Below, in pieces: positions 43,775 through 53,160 of a DNA stretch of 64,000 nt (the first letter of the stretch is position 1; each line of letters opens with the position of its first letter). The notes beneath the pieces were generated by a model that did no database searches, had not been told where the DNA came from, and worked only from the letters and a program-made list of their open reading frames with translations. The position numbers and the translations under genes were made by a program. The DNA comes from Pseudomonas graminis (lineage in GTDB: Bacteria > Pseudomonadota > Gammaproteobacteria > Pseudomonadales > Pseudomonadaceae), in assembly GCF_004364335.1 (NCBI RefSeq), contig NZ_SOCR01000017.1:1-64000 (forward strand). Direction: 5' to 3'.

Positions 43775-44512
43775 TCAACGACGAATGGAATTCGGGTGCT
43801 CGGATTCATCCCTGACCAGCAGCATCAGGGCGTCGCGTTTCTCCAGCAGGTGGTGGCGCAGGATGCTGCTCAGGCGCTTCCCGTCCCGGGCTTGCAGGGC
43901 CTCGATCATTTCTTCGTGATCGTGCAGTGCGCGGTCCCACTTTGGGGCTTGATGATTGGAGAGGAAGCGTAATGCGTGGATGCGCCGATTCAGCGACAGG
44001 TAAACCTGACGCAGCGCCGAGTTGCGCGCGGCCAGGTTGATCAGGTCGTGGATGGCGCGGTTGCGCTGGTAGTAACCCGGCAGGTCGTTCTGGTTTTTGC
44101 TGACCACCATGGCGTAGTGCAGCGCTTTGATGTCGTCGATTTCCTGGGGGGTGATGCGCTCACAGGCCAGTTCCCCGGCGAAGGCTTCGATGCCGCTCAT
44201 CAGCTCGAAGGTTTCGCGGATCTCCAGCTCGGACATGCGCGCAACGCTGGCGCCACGGTTCGGGTTGATCTCGATCAGCCCTTCCATGGCCAGCACTTTC
44301 AGCGCTTCACGCAGTGGCGTGCGGGAGATGCCGAGGGTTTCGCACAGCTCGCGCTCGTTGAGCTTGGTGCCCGGGGCGAGCACGCCCTCAGTAATAAAGC
44401 CGCGCAGGTGATCGATGACGATGTCGTGCAGGCGCTGGCGTTCGACTTTGGGGATCAGTCGTGCAGCCGGTTGGTCGCGCGGTTGGTCGGTTATCTCGTC
44501 AAAATTTTGCAT
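43775..44512 (-). CDS. GntR-family (FCD) regulator of the aminotransferase cluster
   Basis: A 245-residue GntR regulator with a winged helix (LRGFITEGVLAPGTKLNERE, ISRTPLREALKVLAMEGLIE) and an FCD effector domain (RNRAIHDLINLAARN, HEEMIEALQARDGKRLSSIL). The near-palindrome ATTTTGCATACAAAAT at 44504-44519 covers its own start codon, and the same motif occurs before the divergent aminotransferase and before the malic enzyme. It probably represses all of them and itself. Confidence 0.9.
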   Translation of the reverse strand: MQNFDEITDQPRDQPAARLIPKVERQRLHDIVIDHLRGFITEGVLAPGTKLNERELCETLGISRTPLREALKVLAMEGLIEINPNRGASVARMSELEIRETFELMSGIEAFAGELACERITPQEIDDIKALHYAMVVSKNQNDLPGYYQRNRAIHDLINLAARNSALRQVYLSLNRRIHALRFLSNHQAPKWDRALHDHEEMIEALQARDGKRLSSILRHHLLEKRDALMLLVRDESEHPNSIRR

Positions 44513-44519
44513 ACAAAAT
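44504..44519. promoter_or_regulatory. GntR operator over its own start codon
   Basis: ATTTTGCATACAAAAT: both 6-base arms match perfectly, and the inner four bases are nearly symmetrical. It spans the ATG of the regulator gene at 44512. Confidence 0.65.
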
Positions 44520-44628
44520 CCTTATCGGACCCGCTCTAGCACAGAGTCCTTATTCGAAAATGCTCCAGTTCGCTGGGAAGATTAGCGTAATTAGGCCGTT
44601 TGACACAGCAATGCCCTGTGCTAGGTTA

Positions 44629-44644
44629 ATTTTGAATTCAAAAT
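44629..44644. promoter_or_regulatory. GntR operator before the aminotransferase
   Basis: ATTTTGAATTCAAAAT is a perfect 16-bp palindrome, 30 bases before the aminotransferase start, where a bound repressor would block transcription. Confidence 0.75.
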
Positions 44645-44673
44645 ACCAAATTATAAAAAACAAGGAGTCACCG

Positions 44674-45885
44674 ATGCTGAAGCTCGATTTCCACCCTGCC
44701 GGTCGCCACTTCCTTCAGATTCCCGGACCTAGCCCGGTGCCGGATCGTATCCTTCGTGCGATGAGTTACCCCACCATTGACCACCGCGGCCCGGAGTTCG
44801 GCGAGCTGGGGCTTAAGGTGCTGGAAGGCATCAAGCAGATCTTCAAGACCGTGCATCCAGTGGTGATTTATCCGGCGTCGGGCACCGGTGCCTGGGAAGC
44901 GGCGCTGTGCAACACCCTGAGTTCGGGCGACGAAGTGTTGATGTTCGAGACCGGCCACTTCGCGACGCTGTGGCAGAAGATGGCCCTGAATCTCGGCCTC
45001 AAGCCGCAGTTCATCGGTCGGCCCGGCATTGAAGGCTGGCGCGGCGGCGTCGATGCGCAAATGATCGAAGACCACCTGCGCGCTGACGGCGGGCATCGCA
45101 TCAAGGCCGTCTGCGTCGTGCACAACGAGACCAGCACCGGTGTGACGTCGGACATCGCTTCCGTGCGCAAGGCCATTGATGCGGCGGGCCACCCTGCCCT
45201 GCTGCTGGTCGACACCATCTCCGGCTTGGCCTCCGCCGACTATCGTCATGACGAGTGGGGCGTTGACGTGACGGTTTCCGGCTCGCAGAAAGGCCTTATG
45301 TTGCCGCCCGGCATCAGCTTCAACGCCCTGTCGCCGAAGGCCATCGAGGCCAGCAAAAGCGCCGGTTTGCCACGCAGTTTCTGGGCGTGGGACGAGATCA
45401 TCGAGATGAACAAGACCGGTTACTGGCCGTACACGCCGAACACCAACCTGTTGTACGGCTTGTCCGAGGCGCTGGACATGATCCTCGGCGAAGGCCTGGA
45501 CAACGTGTTCATCCGTCACAACCGCCTGGCGAAGGCCTGCCGCACCGCCGTGACGGCCTGGGGCCTGGAGATTCAGTGCGCCGACCCGAGCGTTTACAGC
45601 CCCGTGCTCACCGGCGTGATGACGCCTGAAGGCATCGACGCCGACCAAGTGCGCAAGACCATTTACGAGCGCTTCGACATGTCCCTCGGCACCGGCCTGG
45701 GCAAGATGAAAGGCCGCATGTTCCGCATCGGCCACTTGGGCGACTGCAACGACCTGATGCTAATGGCCACCCTGACCGGCTGTGAAATGGGCCTGCAGAT
45801 GGCCGGCGTAAAACTTCAGTCCAGCGGTGTTCTGGCCGCGATGGATTACTTGGGAGGGCAAGCGGTGCCGCTGCGACGCGACTGA
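44674..45885 (+). CDS. Serine-glyoxylate aminotransferase-like, class V
   Basis: A 403-residue class V aminotransferase of the SgaA/AGXT group. It has FLQIPGPSPVPDRILRAMS, YPASGTGAWEAALCN, VDTISGLASADYRHDEW, and the PLP Lys in SGSQKGLMLPPG. Family members convert serine and glyoxylate to hydroxypyruvate and glycine, or use aspartate with glyoxylate. It is the first gene after the operator and has AAGGAG before the ATG. The MFS gene follows 101 bases later. Confidence 0.88.
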   Translation: MLKLDFHPAGRHFLQIPGPSPVPDRILRAMSYPTIDHRGPEFGELGLKVLEGIKQIFKTVHPVVIYPASGTGAWEAALCNTLSSGDEVLMFETGHFATLWQKMALNLGLKPQFIGRPGIEGWRGGVDAQMIEDHLRADGGHRIKAVCVVHNETSTGVTSDIASVRKAIDAAGHPALLLVDTISGLASADYRHDEWGVDVTVSGSQKGLMLPPGISFNALSPKAIEASKSAGLPRSFWAWDEIIEMNKTGYWPYTPNTNLLYGLSEALDMILGEGLDNVFIRHNRLAKACRTAVTAWGLEIQCADPSVYSPVLTGVMTPEGIDADQVRKTIYERFDMSLGTGLGKMKGRMFRIGHLGDCNDLMLMATLTGCEMGLQMAGVKLQSSGVLAAMDYLGGQAVPLRRD

Positions 45886-45986
45886 CGCAACACTTGGCTG
45901 CGGCACACCCGCAGCTTTTTTGACACATCTCACTATCCCGAATCATCGCGTTGTCAGCGAACACAATAAGAAACTGGAGATAGCAC

Positions 45987-47285
45987 ATGAAGTTTTTACG
46001 TCTGCGCCCCACCACGGTGGTGCTGTTCATGCTGTGCGCCATGTATTTCATTACCTACCTGGATCGCGTCAATGTCAGCACCGCCGCCGTCGGTTTCGGT
46101 AAAGAATTCAACCTGAGCAAAACCGAGATCGGCATCGTCTTCTCGGCCTTCGCGTACCCCTACCTGATCTTCCAAATCATCGGCGGCTGGGTCAGCGACC
46201 GCTTCGGCGCCAAGCGCACGCTGGTGGTGTGCGGGCTGATCTGGGCCAGCGCCACAGTGCTGACCGGTCTGGCCGGCGGCTTCGTCTCGCTGATCGTCGC
46301 GCGGATATTGCTCGGCCTCGGTGAGGGCGCCACCTTTCCGGCTGCAACAGCGGCAATGTCCCGCTGGATCCCCAAAGAGAAACGCGGCTTCGCCCAAGGC
46401 ATCACCCACGCCTTCGCCCGTCTCGGTAACGCGTTGGCGCCGGCAGCGATGATCGCGGTGATGGCCACGTATGGCTGGCGCGAATCGTTTTACGTCTGCG
46501 CGGCCACCAGCTTTGTCTGGGTCATCTTGTGGATGGCGGTGTTCACCGAGCACCCGAAAGACCACCCGCGCATTTCCAAGCAGGAACTGGACACCCTGCC
46601 GCCGCCGAAAGTGAAATCCAGCGTCGTGCTGCCGTGGGGTCGCCTGTTCAAGCGCATGGCCCCGGTCACGATCGTTTACTTCTGCTACGGCTGGACGCTG
46701 TGGCTGCTGCTCAGCTGGGTGCCGATGTACTTCATGAACATGGGCCTGGATTTGAAGGGCACGGCGATTTTCGCATCGACGGTGTTCTTCGGCGGCGTGG
46801 TCGGCGACACCCTGGGTGGCATCGTCAGCGACCGCATTTATGCGCGCACCCAGGACCTGAACAAGGCGCGCAGTCTGATGGTTGCGGTGTGTCTGGGCCT
46901 GACGCTGCTGTCGCTGGTGCCGCTGATGTTCACCAAGGACATGCACATTTCCCTGGCCTGCCTGGCGATCGGGTTTTTCTTCTCCGAGATGACCATCGGC
47001 CCGATGTGGGCGATTCCCATGGACATCGCGCCGGACCATTGCGGCACCGCGAGCGGCATGATGAACACCGGATCGGCCATGGCCGCCATCGTCAGCCCTG
47101 TGGCCGCCGGTCTGTTGATCGACACGTTTGGCAACTGGCAGCTGCCGTTTCTGGTCAGCATTGTTCTGCTGGCGATTGGCGTGGTGCTGTCGTTCCGCAT
47201 GAAGCCACAGAACAAGTTTGACTACGGGCAGCCGGCTGCGCCGCTGACAGCGGGTGCGGAACCGGCGCCGGTGGTCAGTAAATAA
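45987..47285 (+). CDS. MFS transporter, anion:cation symporter (sugar acid type)
   Basis: A 432-residue carrier with 12 predicted spans, the opening TTVVLFMLCAMYFITYLDRVNVS typical of the ACS family, the loop motif GGWVSDRFGAKR, and GLGEGATFPA. ACS members import organic anions such as hexarates, tartrate or phthalate. It is probably the uptake system for the unknown substrate of this cluster. GGAG precedes the ATG. Confidence 0.88.
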   Translation: MKFLRLRPTTVVLFMLCAMYFITYLDRVNVSTAAVGFGKEFNLSKTEIGIVFSAFAYPYLIFQIIGGWVSDRFGAKRTLVVCGLIWASATVLTGLAGGFVSLIVARILLGLGEGATFPAATAAMSRWIPKEKRGFAQGITHAFARLGNALAPAAMIAVMATYGWRESFYVCAATSFVWVILWMAVFTEHPKDHPRISKQELDTLPPPKVKSSVVLPWGRLFKRMAPVTIVYFCYGWTLWLLLSWVPMYFMNMGLDLKGTAIFASTVFFGGVVGDTLGGIVSDRIYARTQDLNKARSLMVAVCLGLTLLSLVPLMFTKDMHISLACLAIGFFFSEMTIGPMWAIPMDIAPDHCGTASGMMNTGSAMAAIVSPVAAGLLIDTFGNWQLPFLVSIVLLAIGVVLSFRMKPQNKFDYGQPAAPLTAGAEPAPVVSK

Positions 47286-47349
47286 AGCGACAACGGGGGC
47301 CGCCTCCGTCCTGTAAGGTGCAGTCGAGCCCACTCAATGGAGCATTCTT

Positions 47350-48114
47350 TTGGACACTGACACCCAACCTTCGCGCCTGGCGCAGCTGATCGTCGATGGG
47401 CAGAACAAGCGCAGCCTGTTGGGCGAACTGGATTTTGACCTGAATCCGACAGACCGCGACGCGGCGTACCTCACGCAACAGAAAATCCTGCGCCTGCGTG
47501 GCGTTGAAGCCGGCGGCTGGAAGATTGGTTCGAAATCCGCTGACGGCCCGATCCAAGGCTCACCGCTGCCCCGCGACTGCCTGTTCCCGTCCACCGGCAC
47601 GCTGGACCGCAGCGTCTATCCGCCGGTGGGTCTGGAGCTGGAGATCGCCTTTCGCTTCAACCGCACCTTTAGCCCGCGGGATGAGGCGTACAGCGACGAA
47701 GAAGTCATGGCGGGCATCGGCGAAATGGCGGCGTCCATTGAGGTGGTGTCCAGCCGGTTTGCGGCCTGGCCAAAGATCGAGCCGCTGACGCAATTGGCCG
47801 ACTTGCTTAACCACGGCGCCCTGGTGGTGGGGGATTTCGTACCCTACGACGCGTCCTTTCCCTTTGTTGAGCCGACGCTGACCTTCACGGTGAATGGCGA
47901 GACCATCGTACCGTCGAAAGTCGCCAACCCGGCAGGCGACCCGCGCCGGCTGTTGCCGTGGCTGGTCAACCATCACACCCTTAATGGACTGCCGTTGCCC
48001 GAGGACTTCGTGATCACCACGGGTTCTTATACCGGCATGCACCTCGCCCAGGGCATGGCTGAGGTGATGGGGCAGATCAATGGGCTGCCGCCTGTATCTC
48101 TTACGCTGGCCTGA
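47350..48114 (+). CDS. 2-keto-4-pentenoate hydratase-like enzyme (MhpD type)
   Basis: A 254-residue protein of the FAH-related hydratase/decarboxylase family. It has AGGWKIGSKS, VGLELEIAFRFNRTF with metal-binding Glu residues, and the C-terminal FVITTGSYTGMHLAQG. Relatives hydrate 2-oxopent-4-enoate or decarboxylate oxo acids. The start is a TTG at 47350 with GGAG eight bases ahead. It would yield a keto acid feeding pyruvate metabolism. Confidence 0.83.
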   Translation: MDTDTQPSRLAQLIVDGQNKRSLLGELDFDLNPTDRDAAYLTQQKILRLRGVEAGGWKIGSKSADGPIQGSPLPRDCLFPSTGTLDRSVYPPVGLELEIAFRFNRTFSPRDEAYSDEEVMAGIGEMAASIEVVSSRFAAWPKIEPLTQLADLLNHGALVVGDFVPYDASFPFVEPTLTFTVNGETIVPSKVANPAGDPRRLLPWLVNHHTLNGLPLPEDFVITTGSYTGMHLAQGMAEVMGQINGLPPVSLTLA

Positions 48115-48133
48115 CGTTTTATCTCGCTGTCAT

Positions 48134-48166
48134 AAAAAAAACCCGCCGATTTGGCGGGTTCTTTTT
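48134..48166. terminator. Bidirectional terminator between hydratase and malic enzyme
   Basis: ACCCGCC-GATTT-GGCGGGT (48141-48159) has A-runs before and TTTTTT after. It serves the two convergent genes. Confidence 0.92.
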
Positions 48167-48179
48167 TGCTGTGAAGCTT

Positions 48180-49856
48180 TTAGTCAGGGCGGCGGACATA
48201 CGACCGGTAAACAGGCTGCCAGAAGTCTTTCTCGATCGCTGCTGACAGTTCAGCTTCCGATTGCGGCGGCGCTACACTGTCGCGCTGGGCCGCCATGCCG
48301 ACAGCGAACGCGATGCGCTTGCTGACCGACTGAACATCCCGCAACGGCGGCAACATCTGCCCTGCCGCGGCACACTCTGCCAGCGCCTGGGCCGACGCCA
48401 TCAGCATGCCGTCGGTGACGCGGGTCGCCTTGCTGGCGATGGCGCCAAGGCCAATGCCGGGGAAGATGTAGGAGTTATTGCACTGGGCGATAGGGAAGGT
48501 TTTGCCCAGCACCTCAATGGGCAGAAACGGACTGCCCGTGGCCACCAGCGCCTGCCCGTCGGTCCATTGCAGAATGTCCTTGGGGTGCGCTTCGATCTGC
48601 GAAGTCGGGTTGGACAGCGGCATGATGATCGGCTGCGGGCAATGGCCGTGCATGGTTTCGACGATCTGCTGGGTGAACAGTCCGGCCTTGCCCGACACGC
48701 CAATCAGCACCGTGGGTTTGGCGTTGCTGACCACCTCATGCAGCGAGGGCCAGTGGGCGCTGAACGCCCAGTCGTTCAACGATTCGCTGGAGTGGGCCAG
48801 GCGCTGTTGGAAATCGTAGAGGCCCGGCTGGCGATCGGTCAGCAACCCTTTGCTGTTGAGCAGATACACCTGACTGCGGGCCTGGGCTTCGGACAAGCCT
48901 TCGAGCTGCATGGCGGCGATGATTTGCTCGGCGATCCCACAACCCGCTGACCCGGCGCCGACGAAGGCGACGGTCTGATCGGACAAGCGCTGGCCCTTCA
49001 TCTTGCAGGCGGCCAGTAAGGTGCCCACGGTGACGGCGGCAGTGCCCTGAATGTCATCGTTGAAGCAGCACAGCTGATCGCGAAAGCGAGCCAGCAACGG
49101 CATGGCATTGGTCAGCGCGAAGTCTTCGAACTGCAGAATGGCTTCCGGCCAACGGCGCTGAACGCCCTCGACGAATGCCTGCACGAACGCATCATATTCA
49201 GCGCCGCGAACACGTTCCTGGCCACGGCCGAAGTACAGCGGATCCGCCAGCAGCGCCGGATTGTTGGTGCCCACGTCGAGCACCACTGGCAGCGTATAAG
49301 CCGGGCTGATGCCACCGCACGCCGTGTACAGCGACAACTTGCCGATGGGAATGCCCATGCCGCCAACGCCCTGATCACCCAGGCCGAGAATGCGCTCGCA
49401 GTCGCTGACGACGATGACTTTGACGTTGTCCTTGGTGACGTTGTTGAGGATTTCGTCGATTCGGTCCTTGTCGGCGATGCTGATGAACAAACCGCGATGG
49501 CTGCGGTAAATGCGGGAAAATTCCTGACAAACCTTGCCGACGGTGGGGGTGTAGATGATCGGCAGCATCTCGTCGAGGTGGTCGTCGACGACGCGGTAGA
49601 ACAGCGTTTCGTTGGAGTCCTGAATGGAGCGCAGGAGAATGTGTTTATCCAGATCGGTCGCGCAGGCCTGGTACTGGTGATAGGCGCGGCTCGCCTGTTG
49701 TTCGATGGTTTCGACCCGCTCGGGGAGCAGGCCTTGCAAGGCAAGGGCTTCGCGTTCGTCGAGGCTGAACGCTGTGCCTTTGTTGAGAAGCGGAGTGCCC
49801 AACAACGTGGGCCCGGCGAAAGGGACTTGCAAGGTGCGATCAGTGGCATGGGTCAT
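48180..49856 (-). CDS. maeA: NAD-dependent malic enzyme
   Basis: A 558-residue malic enzyme of the SfcA/MaeA type. It has YTPTVGKVCQEFSRIYR, metal/substrate residues in FEDFALTNAMPLLARF and FNDDIQGTAAVTVGTLL, and the NAD fold VAFVGAGSAGCGIAEQI. It decarboxylates malate to pyruvate. AGGAGA precedes the ATG. The promoter holds a near copy of the GntR operator, joining it to the aminotransferase regulon. Confidence 0.92.
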   Translation of the reverse strand: MTHATDRTLQVPFAGPTLLGTPLLNKGTAFSLDEREALALQGLLPERVETIEQQASRAYHQYQACATDLDKHILLRSIQDSNETLFYRVVDDHLDEMLPIIYTPTVGKVCQEFSRIYRSHRGLFISIADKDRIDEILNNVTKDNVKVIVVSDCERILGLGDQGVGGMGIPIGKLSLYTACGGISPAYTLPVVLDVGTNNPALLADPLYFGRGQERVRGAEYDAFVQAFVEGVQRRWPEAILQFEDFALTNAMPLLARFRDQLCCFNDDIQGTAAVTVGTLLAACKMKGQRLSDQTVAFVGAGSAGCGIAEQIIAAMQLEGLSEAQARSQVYLLNSKGLLTDRQPGLYDFQQRLAHSSESLNDWAFSAHWPSLHEVVSNAKPTVLIGVSGKAGLFTQQIVETMHGHCPQPIIMPLSNPTSQIEAHPKDILQWTDGQALVATGSPFLPIEVLGKTFPIAQCNNSYIFPGIGLGAIASKATRVTDGMLMASAQALAECAAAGQMLPPLRDVQSVSKRIAFAVGMAAQRDSVAPPQSEAELSAAIEKDFWQPVYRSYVRRPD

Positions 49857-49878
49857 GTCTGTCTCCTGTGCTTATTGT

Positions 49879-49894
49879 ATTTTGAATTCAATGT
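49879..49894. promoter_or_regulatory. GntR operator before malic enzyme
   Basis: ATTTTGAATTCAATGT matches the perfect site at 44629 in 14 of 16 bases and lies about 23 bases upstream of the malic enzyme start. Confidence 0.65.
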
Positions 49895-49975
49895 ACACCT
49901 TTGGCCTGGAAAGCCAACCGTGGAGGTGTTCACGATTCTTCGGACCTGCATATTCCCTGGGAAGACTGCGATCAT

Positions 49976-50452
49976 CCCGTAGGACTGGCTTTAGCCGGGA
50001 AAGCGTTGGGTGTCTCGCTGCAAATGTTGTGTTGTCCATGCGGGCCTCTTCCCGGCTGAAGCCGGTCCCACTAAACACCGCGTACACCCAGGGAATTGGC
50101 TCATGCCGCATACCCTGTGGGACCGGCTTTAGCCGGGAAAGCGTCAGGCGTCGCGCTGCAAATGTTGTGTTGTCCATGCGGGCCCCTTCCCGGCTGAAGC
50201 CGGTCCCACTAAACACCGCGTATACCCAGGGAATTGGCTCATGCCGCATACCCTGTGGGACCGGCTTTAGCCGGGAAAGCGTCAGGCGTCGCGCTGCAAA
50301 TGTTGTGTTGTCCATGCGGGCCTCTTCCCCCAGGGAATTGGCTCATGCCGCATACCCTGTGGGACCGGCTTTAGCCGGGAAAGCGTCAGGCGTCGCGCTG
50401 CAAATGTTGTGTTGTCCATGCGGGCCTCTTCCCGGCTGAAGCCGGTCTACAG
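49976..50452. repeat. Tandem array of a 138-bp REP-pair unit
   Basis: Unit starts at GGCTTTAGCCGGG recur 138 bases apart from about 49979 to 50117 to 50255, then after 104 bases. The third unit lacks 34 bases between CTTCCC and CCAGGG, which removes its right-hand REP. The repeated parts are GACCGGCTTTAGCCGGG, a TGCAAATGTTGTGTTGTCC spacer, the inverse REP and a CCCAGGGAATTGGCTC spacer. Confidence 0.92.
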
Positions 50453-50574
50453 ATACACCACGATCATCCAGTGGGACCGACTAAGGCCAGCATCGCCCTC
50501 ACGACTATCAACCTGCCATCACCCTCAGGCAAAATGCCGGACCTATGTAGGAATTATCCCCAGGAGTGGTCGGA

Positions 50575-51159
50575 ATGCGCTTGTTCAGTTTAAGAACCCT
50601 GCTGGTCTGCACCGCTTTGGCTTCATGCCTGGGCATGGTCGGCGCGCAGGCCGCGACCAAAGCCAAACCCGCGCCGAAACCTTCCGGGCAAAAAGTCGCG
50701 ATGCTCGGCGGCAAATTCGCTTTTACCCTGCCGAAGGACTACGTCAAAGGGCCGATGGAAGAGATCGACGCCAAAGCCAGGGCCGCCGGCGTCACCGGCT
50801 CGCTGTACATGAACAAGCCGGCCAAGCGCGTGGTCATCATCACCGAAGCGCCGCTGCCCAATGACCAGAAGGTCGGCGCCAACGACAAGCCAACCCTCGA
50901 CGGGATCATCGCCGACACGCTGCAACAGCAGCAGTCCAGCTACAAGGACTTCAAGAAGCTGGGCGAGAAGAAGATCGTACGAAAAGGCCTCGGCATGCGT
51001 CAGCTGGATATCTCGGGCAGCGTAGACGGCGGCCGTGTGCTGAGCACGACGATTACCGCGGCCTACGGCAAACGCACGGCAATGGTCAACGTGATCTCCC
51101 TGGCGAAGGATGCCAAGGCCCATGGCGAGGTGGTCAAGGGTGTGACCGGCGGCAAGTGA
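50575..51159 (+). CDS. Secreted protein of unknown function
   Basis: A 194-residue protein with a signal peptide (cleavage near GAQAATK) and a Lys/Pro-rich linker. The mature domain has the pattern KFAFTLPKDYVKG and GVTGSLYMNKPAKRVVIITEA. No family is recognised. CAGGAG is eight bases before ATG 50575. Confidence 0.8.
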   Translation: MRLFSLRTLLVCTALASCLGMVGAQAATKAKPAPKPSGQKVAMLGGKFAFTLPKDYVKGPMEEIDAKARAAGVTGSLYMNKPAKRVVIITEAPLPNDQKVGANDKPTLDGIIADTLQQQQSSYKDFKKLGEKKIVRKGLGMRQLDISGSVDGGRVLSTTITAAYGKRTAMVNVISLAKDAKAHGEVVKGVTGGK

Positions 51160-51249
51160 GGACTGCTGCTTTTTGGGCGGCGATTGCAGCCGGAAAAGCA
51201 GCGATTTCAGATCCACCGTCGTAAGACGCCGGTAGGAACAGAGTCTGAT

Positions 51250-52419
51250 TCATTCCGGCAACGTCAGTTGGGTCCCGCCCGGATGCGCCTTGATCACGCT
51301 GTAAGGCAAGACCGACCAGTCGGGACTCTCACACGCACGCATCACCCGGGCGAAGGACGGGCCAAAAACGATGCCTTTTTCGGTGAAATACCACGACGGA
51401 AATTCCCACACCGACGGGTCGGTGTAGTCGCAGTCGTCTTCAGTAGCAGGCTTCACCATGTCTGCCGGGTGCGCCGCTTTCAACTGGTCAACGAGCCAGG
51501 GGGCGAGGACTTTGCCGCGGTAGTCCGAATACGTGTCGAAACTCGTGCCACCCTCTTCATCACGTTCGTAGTGAAACGGCGCGCCCTTGCCGATCCACAA
51601 CACATCTTCCAGTGTCAAGGCCTTCCCCGAGCTGGCATCCAGATTAAGCGGCGAATCGCCGAAGTCCGGGTGCGCACCGCCGCAATCGTAATCGGTGAAG
51701 ACGCTCAAACTCACGATGCCTGGCGTCAGCAAGCGCGGCGTGACCGTCTGGGCGAAATCACCGCCGTTGCGACTGGCGTTGAGCATGCACTGGTGGTAGC
51801 TGACAACCTCCTGCCACAAGCGCGAGCGCAGTTGCTGATTGATACGGGTGGCCTGATCCGGCGCGTAACCCGACGTGATTTCAAACATCGAGACGCCCGA
51901 CTCCGGCTCGACCCACCATTGCAGCCGGTGGCCCATAAATGTAGCGTTTTTATCCGCCTTGAGGTTCAGGTGCGTGAGCCGCAGGTAGTCGTACGCCGAT
52001 TGTCTGTAAATGTCCTGCCAACCCGGTTCGGCGGAAGCATCCGGCGCGCCGATGGCGTGTTCGGCCAGTTGCACCTTGTAGGACTTGCCCTTGCTGCTCC
52101 AGTCTCCGGTCCAGGTCGCGTCCGAATTCTTGTGAAGCACCAGTTTCGGCAACTTGGCTTCGTCGTCGTAGCTCAGGCCCTCGGTCAGCGTCAGATCACT
52201 CCCTTTGGAGGTACCGGAAAGCGGCAGGTCCTTGTGGTACTTCTCGTAGAAATACCGGCCCGACACGTTTTCAGCGCTGGTGAGGTCGAGCTCGACGACG
52301 ATGGGCGATTTACCCAGGGTGCCTGTCAGAACATGGACCGCACTCTCGGCGTGCAGGGCCAATGGCGCCATCAGCGCAGTGAGGCAGGTAATACGCAAAA
52401 CGGAGAGAGAAACAGGCAT
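51250..52419 (-). CDS. Secreted protein of unknown function (DUF3298-like)
   Basis: A 389-residue protein with a signal peptide ending in ALHAES. The C-terminal part, with VVSYHQCMLNAS, ALTLEDVLWIGKG, IVFGPSFARVM and YSVIK, resembles the RsiV/DUF3298 fold. The N-terminal half has a beta-rich repeat around VHVLTGTLGKSPIVVELDL. Function unknown. Confidence 0.72.
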   Translation of the reverse strand: MPVSLSVLRITCLTALMAPLALHAESAVHVLTGTLGKSPIVVELDLTSAENVSGRYFYEKYHKDLPLSGTSKGSDLTLTEGLSYDDEAKLPKLVLHKNSDATWTGDWSSKGKSYKVQLAEHAIGAPDASAEPGWQDIYRQSAYDYLRLTHLNLKADKNATFMGHRLQWWVEPESGVSMFEITSGYAPDQATRINQQLRSRLWQEVVSYHQCMLNASRNGGDFAQTVTPRLLTPGIVSLSVFTDYDCGGAHPDFGDSPLNLDASSGKALTLEDVLWIGKGAPFHYERDEEGGTSFDTYSDYRGKVLAPWLVDQLKAAHPADMVKPATEDDCDYTDPSVWEFPSWYFTEKGIVFGPSFARVMRACESPDWSVLPYSVIKAHPGGTQLTLPE

Positions 52420-52524
52420 CAGACGTCCCTTGTGATGATGCTAACGAGTCGGGACGGTAATCTCGCGAATCGCGGCGCGTCTGGCAAGGGCCAGCGGTGT
52501 TTCCCTCACAGCCTGACAGTCCAC

Positions 52525-53160
52525 TCACCGCCTGCCTTCAACCGCCATCCGCACCGCAAACCCGAACAACACTGTGCCCATCAGCCAGCGCTGCACCGTT
52601 GCCCAACCGGGCTTCTGGGTCAGAAAAACGGCGATGGACCCCGCCGCCATAGCGACTACGGCGTTGACGCTCAGGCTGACCACAATCTGCGCGCTGCCCA
52701 GGATCAGCGATTGGCTGAGCACACGGGTGCCGTCGCCGACCGTAATGAACTGCGGCAACAGCGACAGGTAAAGCACCGACACCTTGGGATTGAACAGGTT
52801 GGTCATCAGGCCCATGAGAAACAGCTGCCGGTTGCTGTCCTGGGGCAACTCCTTTAATTGAAACGGCGAGCGACCCCCCGGTTTCACGGCCTGCCAGGCG
52901 AGGTACAGCAAATACACGGCACCGGCCATGCGCAGCGTGTCGTAGGCATAGGGAACCGCCATCACCAGGCCGGTGATGCCAAACGCCGCGCACAGCATGT
53001 AGAAGACAAAGCCGACCGCCACGCCGCCGAGGGAGATCAGGCCCGCCTTGCGTCCTTGTGAGATGGATCGCGAAATGACGTAAATCATGTTCGGCCCTGG
53101 CGTCAGCACCATGCCGAGGGCGATCAGGGAAAAAGCGATGAGGTTTGAGAGTTCAGGCAT
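52525..53160 (-). CDS. LysE-family amino-acid exporter
   Basis: A 211-residue protein with six predicted spans and the family opening LIAFSLIALGMVLTPGPNMIYVISRSIS plus GLMTNLFNPKVSVLYLSLLPQF. LysE/RhtB members export amino acids. The ATG at 53160 with AGGAG seven bases upstream is chosen over the open frame starting at 53229. Confidence 0.9.
   Translation of the reverse strand: MPELSNLIAFSLIALGMVLTPGPNMIYVISRSISQGRKAGLISLGGVAVGFVFYMLCAAFGITGLVMAVPYAYDTLRMAGAVYLLYLAWQAVKPGGRSPFQLKELPQDSNRQLFLMGLMTNLFNPKVSVLYLSLLPQFITVGDGTRVLSQSLILGSAQIVVSLSVNAVVAMAAGSIAVFLTQKPGWATVQRWLMGTVLFGFAVRMAVEGRR

Noticed and set aside
49705..50439. Repetitive open frames over the 138-bp array
   Set aside because: The array is non-coding REP DNA and the frame begins inside the malic enzyme on the opposite strand.
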